Origin: Athripsodes cinereus
Taxonomy: Eukaryota > Arthropoda > Insecta > Trichoptera > Leptoceridae
Direction of reading: 5' to 3'
Length of the DNA: 64,000 nucleotides
Assembly (NCBI GenBank): GCA_947579605.1
Contig: OX388317.1
Span: forward strand, 19,549,384 to 19,613,383
Under the pieces are notes generated by a model that worked only from the letters and a program-made list of their open reading frames with translations, was not told where the DNA came from and ran no database searches. Shown in pieces: positions 57,369 to 64,000 of this stretch (the first letter of the stretch is position 1; each line of letters begins with the position of its first letter). A program made the position numbers and the translations under genes.

Positions 57369-58479
57369 GAATGAATGAATGAATAATCTGCACCCCACTT
57401 TCAGCTCATATATGGATGCTCTGTGATCAACGAATCATTGGTAGGTACGTACTATCAAATTAGGACCAGAAATAGTACAAACGATTCATTAGTACGAATC
57501 TATAATATTAACTTTTCGCAAATAAATCGTTGGTAAATTTACCAGTTTTCATGCAGTAACACTATTCTTCCAACAAAAAATTAAAAATTTACTATTGTAA
57601 AACGTCTCTTTCAATGTAAAAATAGAATAACAATATTTTGTAAAAATGTGTTTAATCTAAACAAAGGAATGGAACAGATACTTAAATCTAAAGTGTCCCT
57701 TTCACAATGTACCTACTGAAACTACCTATATTAAACAGGCTATTGTTCTGAGTATCACGGGGGTGATACAACGGAAGAACGGTCTGAGGCAATCAAGTTG
57801 GCTTGAAATCATACCGTTCCAAATACTCTTGTACCTATCATAAAAACGTTGAAAGCCTTGAGCATCACGGAGGTCATCTGATTGATCATACTGACAATTC
57901 GGTGACCGGCATTAAATATTGTTTTTAATTATATCGTGACCGGCATTCATATTTTTAATACTGACCCGATAATAGGTACTGCATACAGTATATATCAAGA
58001 GCTTTTTTGTATCGTAAAAAAAGCTTGAACACATCGAGCATTATAGAGGTCACAGATTTTTATTTAACTACATATTATTATGAAAAACATCATGGTTACC
58101 TACATTTTTTGTTTGGAAATAAACAATTAAATCATGGTGCATATTGTTTTTTGTTTTAATTTGAACTACTAAAGAGTTGATGACCGGCACAAGCATAATC
58201 GATATATTAATTGTGTTGTTGAATTATATTTTAGACTATAACTCATCTTATGAGATAGCTCATTATCGAATTGTATCTTACCCCATTTAATTTTAAATTT
58301 TCTTTCTTTGACCTGCTGTTATCAGTGGTTTATATACTTAATTACTATTTCATTCTGACACTCCATAACTAACTTATTATATAGACATTTTTTATTGAAT
58401 ATTATTATTTTGATCTTGACGTATGAATTTGTAATGTACTTGTGTGATTGTGTGCGAATGTTTTTTATTGTTGTTGTTG

Positions 58480-58539
58480 TTGTTGTTATCTGTCATAATT
58501 TATAAACATGTAAAAGGCTCACGCCGTATATAATTGAAA

Positions 58540-58570
<31 letters not shown>

Positions 58571-58571
58571 A
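58480..58571 (+). mobile_element. LINE-type 3' end with (AATA)n tail
   Basis: 'gtaaaaggctcacgccgtat' then a long AATA run. Relative of 34280-34382. Confidence 0.5.
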
Positions 58572-58599
58572 ATTGGTGATAGTAACTTTATATTCCTCC

Positions 58600-58755
58600 C
58601 TCTTTCACAATACACCGTTCCTATGACAACGAAATTAGAGAGCAGGAAATGTCGTGGGAAGAGGTGACGCGATTGGTACAGAGACACTCTGAATGGAGGA
58701 GGCTGGTTTCTGCCTTGTGCTCCCGAGAGAAGCGTTGAGGGCGATGATGATGATG
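58600..58755 (+). pseudogene. LINE C-terminal fragment with (GAT)n tail
   Basis: The frame reads 'NEIREQEMSWEEVTRLVQRH', then 'SEWRRLVSALCSREKR', a stop, and GAT repeats. The W-x-x-V / R-x-W-R--V pattern is that of a LINE terminus. A diverged relative is at 45905-46030. Confidence 0.55.
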
Positions 58756-59374
58756 AACTTTATATTATTGTATTTAATATTCTAATTATCTGTGAATCAC
58801 AAACATGGTGAAGCAACTAAACGAAAAAAAGGCCTATGTTTTAAAAAAAACTACCTACAACATAAATAAAAACATATGCCGGTCACCAGTGACCCCCATT
58901 TTATTTTGTAATAAAGACGTCAATAGCAGGTAGGTTTGAATAAGAAACAAAGAATTAAAAGATTGATATCGGACAAGCAAGTGGATATTGTATTGTATGT
59001 GTGTAGGTACACCTACAGCAGAAATATGTGGAAATAAGGATCAGAAACGGAACAAAAGCAGAACAAAAAGATTTCAACAAGCACTTACAGACATACGTGT
59101 ACATAATATGTACCTACATACTTCCACTGAGCAATAATGCATTGAAATCGTATGCTCCTGAAGTGTAGAGAACACACACGAATAAGGTACAACGTAACTG
59201 TTGTATCTTGTTAATAAAATTTAATAGTCCTAGGTTTTTATTAATGAATCACTCTTCTTGGTCCCGCGAAGTGCCCAGAATAGAACGAATGTCTAAGTAT
59301 TCGAGCGTTGTGTCAAAGGCGAATGTTCGTTAATGTCACGAATAGGATATAAATGTATAATATCTTTTAGTATT

Positions 59375-59495
59375 CAGCCACCCATTCTAAATGTCATGAT
59401 AGAGACGATCTAGATACCTACATAATATGTTCTATATAAATGCAGTCAATGTACTGATGGCTTACTCCACTTGTGGGATATGCTGCGAAGATGAC
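59375..59495 (+). mobile_element. ~255-bp retroposon family, 3' fragment
   Basis: 'tattcagccacccattctaa', 'atgtcatgatagagacga' and 'tactccacttgtgggatatg' followed by CTGCG. Confidence 0.5.
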
Positions 59496-60012
59496 TGCCG
59501 GTGCAAAAATTGAATGAAAATTGATGATTTTTTAACCTTCTCTCGATCAAAATCTCAGAATGAACCAGATCAACTCAACCGAATCTCAGAATAATACTTG
59601 AGAGGGTTATGCTTCTGTTGCTCTGAACAACTCATATAATGTGTGTAGTAGTATAATATGTATGTATGTGTGTATTATTATTATCGTCTATACGGAATGT
59701 ATGAGTAATTGTCCTGAATTTCTTTTGTTTCCGAATTGTTCAAATGTTGGGATTAAAACCTTACATTTCCGCTGCAGACTTGTTGATGTATTCATTCATA
59801 TTAGTATGCATTGTTTTAATATACTTAGGTACCTACATAGTACGTGTGCATACACTAATACCCCGATTAAACTAGGTAGGCACAATGTTGTAAGGGAGGC
59901 TAAAGGAAAATGTCGTAAGAAGAACTTCCGAGAGTCGAGATACATTTATTTTTTATCTCTTTCTCTTTGAGATTAAAGAGTAAGTACGATGCATTCAATA
60001 CATTCAAATATA

Positions 60013-60935
60013 GGGTGTTTTTTTTAGACGTGTGGTTTTCAAGAAGAAATAAAACACATATAATTGAATGTTATGGCCAAAAATTTAGCCTTATTATAAA
60101 GCTAAGGGTTTGCCATTATGTTTTAAAAATGATTTCAGGCAAGTGGCCGCCGCGGCTGGCTCGAATAAAGTCCAGCCGAGAGCCCCAATTTTCGATCACT
60201 TTTGCAGCAATTGGGGCCGTATGTCAGCAATAGCGCGCTGAATATTCTCTTCCAAGACGTCAATCGTCTCAGTTTTATCTACGTAGACAAGTTACTTCAC
60301 ATAACCCCACAAAAAATAGTCCAGCGGTGTAAAATCGCACGATATTGGAGGCGGCGCTACATGTTCACGACGTGAGCTAATGCGCTCACCAAAAGTTTCC
60401 TTCAATAAATTTATTGTTTCGTTGGCTGTATGTCATGTAGCGCCGTCTTGTTGGAACCAAAGGTCGTCCACATCAACATCTTCCAATTCAGGCACGAAAA
60501 TGTCATTAATCATGGCTCTAAAGCGTTTTCCATTGTCTGTAACATAATGGCCGGCTTCATTTTTGAAGAAATATGGACCAATGATTCCCTCTGCCCATAG
60601 AGCACACCAAACAGTGACTTTTTGAGGATGTGACGGCGTACAAACAATGACTTGTGGATTATCAGCACTCCAAATGCGACAATTTTGTTTATTAACCCAC
60701 CCATTCGACCATAAGTGAGCTTCATCGCTGAAAAAAAATCTTGTGAAAATCGGGATCGATGGCCATCTCGTTTTGGGCCCATTCACTGAACGTGCGAGGC
60801 GCTTGTTCACGAGTTAGTCTATTCATCATGAAATGGCAAACCAAACTGAGCATAAATCAAGTAACAGCTCTCAAGAAGACCAATTCCAAAAAAAGTATTG
60901 CCAGATTGAAAACCACAAGTCTAAAAAAAACACCC
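60013..60935 (-). mobile_element. internally deleted mariner-like element (923 bp)
   Basis: Terminal inverted repeats of about 31 bp: GGGTGTTTTTTTTAGACGTG... at the left and its inverse with two differences at the right. TA precedes the left end (60011-60012); the right flank has 'gg' before TA, so the duplication is imperfect. It encodes the C-terminal two thirds of a mariner transposase on the minus strand. Confidence 0.85.
60110..60840 (-). pseudogene. mariner transposase pseudogene
   Basis: Minus strand. 'TFSEWAQNEMAIDPDFHK' lies in one frame upstream of about 60740. A frameshift in a T run follows, then 'FFSDEAH' (first catalytic Asp) and 'NPQVIV' with 'TVWCALWAEGIIGPYFFKN'. Next comes 'WFQQDGAT' (second Asp), a TGA at 60433-60435 where Trp or Cys is usual, and 'SCDFTPLDYFLWGYVK' with the third Asp. 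About 36 codons separate the second and third Asp, near the DD34-37D range of the mariner group. More stops follow at about 60293 and 60206. The N-terminal helix-turn-helix region is deleted. It cannot make an active enzyme. Confidence 0.85.
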
Positions 60936-60939
60936 GGTA

Positions 60940-61510
60940 CTAATAAGCAAGAGTTTGCATTGTGAGTTAGTTATCGTTGGTCGGCGGCAGGATTGGAATC
61001 ACGGATTTTTTTACCAGATTTTATAATCTATTTTATAAATTTACATCTTTTCAATTTGACCATCATGATTTTGTTAAACTCTATGTAATATAATTTTTCT
61101 ACCTAATATCGTATCATTTATTTATTTATATATTTTTTTTATTAGATATTTATTCGTAAAATATAAACATACACATACATATTTAACACATTTACTTAAA
61201 AATAAAATACACTTAAAATTATATTATTTCCTATCCCATTTAAAGAATTAAACTTGTGTATGGGATAGGATACACATATTTCTAATTATACATATAAAAA
61301 AATAATAGATAAAATCTACCAATTTTCAAATAACAATTTGTTGTACCTTTTTACATCCCAAATTCACTATTTTTTCTCAATGAACGCAGTGTATTTTTCA
61401 ATATTGCATGATCATTATTTACTTAATTTTACTAACTACTTTATAATACAATTTTATTTCTTTCTTATTAAATATACAAACTCAGGCTGTATGAAATTTT
61501 CGGCAATGAA
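60940..61510. other. gene-free AT-rich stretch (intronic)
   Basis: Nothing recognised. Confidence 0.4.
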
Positions 61511-61514
61511 TAAC

Positions 61515-61875
61515 ACTCCTTCACTTTTTTGTTAATTTTCGAGGATTCTGTAAAGCACAAATTTTTCTTAAAAATATCATGAACAGGAATCATACATTTT
61601 CAACTCAGCAGTTTGATATTTATTTATTCATTACAAGCATAAAACAGACAATAACTACAAATAAAAAGTACAGAAAAAAGGTAAATCTTTCAGAGATCAG
61701 CTGTCATAAGCCACAATTAATTTAAAAAACAAAGTGCCTTCCTAACATTCCGGTCATCTTATCATGCCTACATACATATACCCAGTCTCAATTTTTTTTT
61801 GATCCACACTAAAAGGATGACCTGCATGTTTATAACTGGTTACCCCGCTTGTGGAATATTCACTGATGGGAAAGA
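61515..61875 (+). mobile_element. ~255-bp retroposon copy split by a LINE-like tail
   Basis: The 5' part 'ttaattttcgaggattctgt', 'catacattttcaactcagca' stops at about 61612 and the family resumes at about 61793 with 'tcaatttttttttgatcc', 'aggatgacctgcatgtttat' and 'ggttaccccgcttgtggaat'. The 61617-61792 insert is the dispersed tail also found at 6034-6232. Confidence 0.6.
61617..61792 (-). repeat. dispersed LINE-like tail, copy 2
   Basis: 'tttatttattcattacaag', 'aaaacagacaataactac', 'gccacaattaattt' and 'cctaacattccggtcatctt' match 6034-6232. Confidence 0.6.
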
Positions 61876-62182
61876 TCGATAAATCATGGTAATACTGTAT
61901 TTTATAATAATTAAAGGTAAGTATAAAACATAATAATATTATGTTTGAATATGTATATGTGTGCGTTAACTAAAGAACTATATTGTATTATAAAGTAAAC
62001 TTCAATAATGTAAAATAATATACCCTACATTAAATACCTAGGTATATAAATTCATTCCTTATTCTTGTATAATAATAATAATAATGATGTATACCATGGG
62101 TGGCAAACCTTTTCAGCAGCCGGGCCAAATTTTAGAAATTAGATTTTCTACCGGGCCGTGCAACAGTATATTCCATGGGCCA

Positions 62183-62296
62183 TAGACAAACCCGCACTTG
62201 TCAATTGACTACAAACGAATTTTCGACAATAACCGCAACAATAACGCATAATTACACGGTACATGTAGGTAGATTGTCGTAAATTCGTTTGTGGTC
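62183..62296. mobile_element. MITE family C, copy 3, right end lost
   Basis: TAGACAAACCCGCACTTGTC at the left, then the shared core in inverted orientation relative to 47621. It breaks off after 'aaattcgtttgtggtc' where G+C-rich unrelated DNA begins. Confidence 0.65.
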
Positions 62297-62299
62297 CCA

Positions 62300-62565
62300 C
62301 CCCACCCCTGCAGGAATCCCCCCAAGCCTCCACAGAGGCCACGGACTTAAAACTGTCGATAAGTCTCCACAGATACCACGAAGGAAGCCAACAGATCGCG
62401 GAACAGATTATTACCTACAAATTCGTAATTTTCATGGGTCAGTTGTAAGATATCACTTCTGCGATAAACTCGCCCACTTTACAATATCATTTATTTGTAT
62501 CATATTATTTTATAACTTTGTAAATATGTTTTGTTTAATAAAGTTGATTATTATTTTATTAAGGG
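62300..62565 (+). mobile_element. LINE 3' end (GATATCGC family)
   Basis: A G+C-richer lead ('ccaagcctccacagaggcca') of likely retroelement origin is followed by 'atgggtcagttgtaagatat', 'tctgcgataaactcgcccac' and an AATAAAGTT/ATT end. Relative of 10196-10325. Confidence 0.6.
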
Positions 62566-62683
62566 CCATTAGGTTCACTTTAAATGATCAAATGCGGTTT
62601 ATCACATGTTCCGCCTCAAAGCACTCTAAGTCCGCGTCTAAGAGTAATTAGTTGTATCAATATTGAATGTGCAAAAATTTTAC

Positions 62684-62854
62684 CTTGAAGTCTGACGGTG
62701 CCTTCAACTCTGCCTAAAGCATTGACAGAGGAGCAAACGTATCCTCCGAAATCCTTTCTTTCCAACTTCTTTATGGTGAGGTTCATGAAAAGGGAGTACT
62801 CGTTGACAGAAGTCTCCTTCATCAGATACTTGGATGAGTCCAGAAGCTTCTCAC
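62684..62854 (-). CDS. internal exon: second half of an immunoglobulin domain
   Basis: 171 nt (57 codons), bounded by acceptor 'ctttgtctccag' (62860-62855 side) and donor CAAG|GTAAAA. Both boundaries are phase 1, the standard for Ig-domain exons. The peptide contains 'GEKLLDSSKYLMK', a beta-strand pair 'EYSLFMNLTIKKLERKDFGG' and then 'YVCSSVNALGRVEGTVRLQ'. The D-F-G-x-Y-x-C pattern is the F-strand signature with the disulfide Cys, and 'N-LG--EG-VRL' is the G-strand form seen in insect lachesin, amalgam and DIP cell-adhesion proteins. The partner Cys and Trp should be in the previous exon, beyond the window's right edge. The next exon is 55165-54828. The exact family member is undetermined. 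Confidence 0.88.
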
Positions 62855-63685
62855 CTGGAGACAAAGAAAAAAACATATAAAGGCAATTGTTAAGTTTTTA
62901 ACTTCAAATGTACCTGTACAAATTTATAATTAAGAATTGAATTATCATCATTATTGGCAAAGCGATGTTTTTCCTCGAAAGAACATGATTGAAATGACCC
63001 TCTTTCATCAATGATTCTGCACCAATTGAATTTCCTCTTACTCTAATTTTCATAGGAATGAACCGTCTGGAACCAGAATGGAAAATAATCTTGAAAAGGC
63101 ATTTTTTTAGACTATCGATTTGAACGTACGGAATTATTTCTCTAGTTACCTAATAAAGTAATGGAATAGATACCTATATAACAAATGGGTGTTATTTTTA
63201 TCTAGCAGTTATGTAAGTATATAATAATATAAAAAAACTTTATTTACTAGCATCAAGACCCCGACATTACCCATAGGTGCTAAGCCAATATTTTACTGAT
63301 TGATTTGAGTTGACGTTTATTTAGTAAAACTCAATGTTTTGGAAGAAAAGAAAATTGGATTTAGTTTTACTTTATATTTCATTATATAGTGGCCTGGTTT
63401 CGATATTATACAATTTCTGACAGTTTGACAATGAATTTATAAACCGAAATCAGGTCATTAAAACTGTGTAAGTGTCTCATGCCTGTTCTTCTATTCTATT
63501 CTTCTCAATGCCATCTACTCGTTTGTGAGTGATTAAGGCTATTATGGCACAGATGGTATTTAACATTTTTTTATGTAAAAGAAATATTTAATGTTTGATG
63601 TAAAAATAAACCTTAATACAAAGACAGGGTTATGGCTGTTCTCTTAAAAGTTATTATTTTAGGTAGGTATGTAAATAATATTATA
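62855..63685 (-). other. upstream intron of the Ig-family gene
   Basis: No exon recognised between the acceptor at 62855 and the LINE fragment at 63690. The first part of the Ig domain must lie beyond 64000. Confidence 0.55.
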
Positions 63686-63689
63686 ACGA

Positions 63690-63945
63690 AAATGGCATAT
63701 TATTTGGGACACATATTCCAAAATCAGAAATATGGTTTGCTCCAGCTCATTTTGAAGAGGAAAAGTGAGGGTAGTCGCGGTGTAGGAAGGCGGCAGATTT
63801 AATGGCTAAGAATCGTCAAAGAGTGGATCGGAATCCAGAGGATGGATTCAGAGCTTTTCCGGTTAACACAGGACAGAGAAGCCTACGCCAGGGTGATAGC
63901 CGTCGTCGGCGGATCTGACATGACACTTTAAGAAGAAGATATAAT
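63690..63945 (+). pseudogene. LINE C-terminal fragment ('agaagaag' tail)
   Basis: Frame: 'YLGHIFQNQKYGLLQLILKR', 'KSEGSRGVGRRQI', a stop, 'WLRIVKEWIGIQRMDSELF', 'LTQDREAYARVIAVVGGSDM', a stop, then 'agaagaag'. The order YLGH / K--LLQLI--K--G-RG-GR / W--WTG / DR--Y--VIA is typical of a widespread insect LINE. The related 3' ends at 11545 and 31500 lack the coding part. Antisense to the Ig gene. Confidence 0.75.
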
Positions 63946-64000
63946 ATTGTTATCACATTTCTGGGTATTTTGGGAACGTTTAGTATTGTTTACCTATATT

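Larger units (their letters stand above)
55166..62683 (-). other. 7.5-kb intron of the Ig-family gene
   Basis: Bounded by donor AAG|GTAAAA (62683-62678) and the acceptor at 55166-55167. It has collected a LINE end, a mariner, MITE-type and retroposon copies, all non-coding for the host. No additional exon was recognised inside. The regions 55200-56500, 57400-58480 and 58800-60000 show nothing else, apart from weak 'gagcatcacggaggtcat'-like recurrences at 57740-58190. Confidence 0.7.

Overview
The window looks like a stretch of an AT-rich insect genome, most likely a moth or butterfly. The reasons are the abundance of short 'taggtacctac'-type motifs, eukaryotic splice sites, tRNA-derived SINEs, LINE 3' tails ending in short repeats, and deleted hAT, piggyBac and mariner elements. 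The order is an inference from these traits and was not tested by a database search. I see no bacterial operons, rRNA genes, functional tRNA genes or CRISPR arrays.

Only one host gene is clearly supported, and it lies on the minus strand at the right end. Exon 62684-62854 encodes the second half of an immunoglobulin (Ig) domain. A 7.5 kb intron follows, and then a terminal exon (55165 down to the stop at 54828) with a basic linker and a hydrophobic C-terminus, and a poly(A) signal at 54770-54775. Both exons join in phase 1. The protein looks like a membrane-anchored Ig-superfamily neuronal adhesion protein of the lachesin/DIP type. Its 5' exons lie beyond 64000. Everything left of about 54.8 kb is downstream, gene-poor DNA.

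The rest is a layered deposit of mobile DNA. (1) 1420-2738 is a deleted hAT element with a perfect 8-bp target duplication. (2) 9264-10163 is a broken reading frame of about 300 codons from an unidentified gene, followed at once by a LINE 3' tail. (3) 14367-14755 is a nine-copy minisatellite butting against a tRNA-derived SINE. (4) 21999-26568 is a complete, young, non-autonomous LTR retrotransposon: two 1,556-bp LTRs, a primer-binding site, a polypurine tract, a 4-bp target duplication and no gag or pol. (5) 36-39 kb holds palindromic MITEs, a SINE inside an inverted repeat, a deleted piggyBac, and a MITE inside a SINE. (6) 39.9-40.4 kb is a 3 x 159 bp tandem repeat. (7) 44.2-44.5 kb is a perfect hairpin followed by a 30-bp tandem repeat. 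(8) 50.9-51.5 kb is an R1-like LINE C-terminus. (9) 53-57 kb holds RTE-like LINE ends. (10) 60.0-60.9 kb is a deleted mariner inside the Ig-gene intron.

Two points stand out biologically. A very common ~255-bp retroposon shares its 3' end with the local LINE tails, which suggests a SINE using LINE machinery. Two MITE families, about 201 and 210 bp, appear to insert at CTG with 3-bp duplications, and one insertion is proven by an empty site elsewhere in the window.
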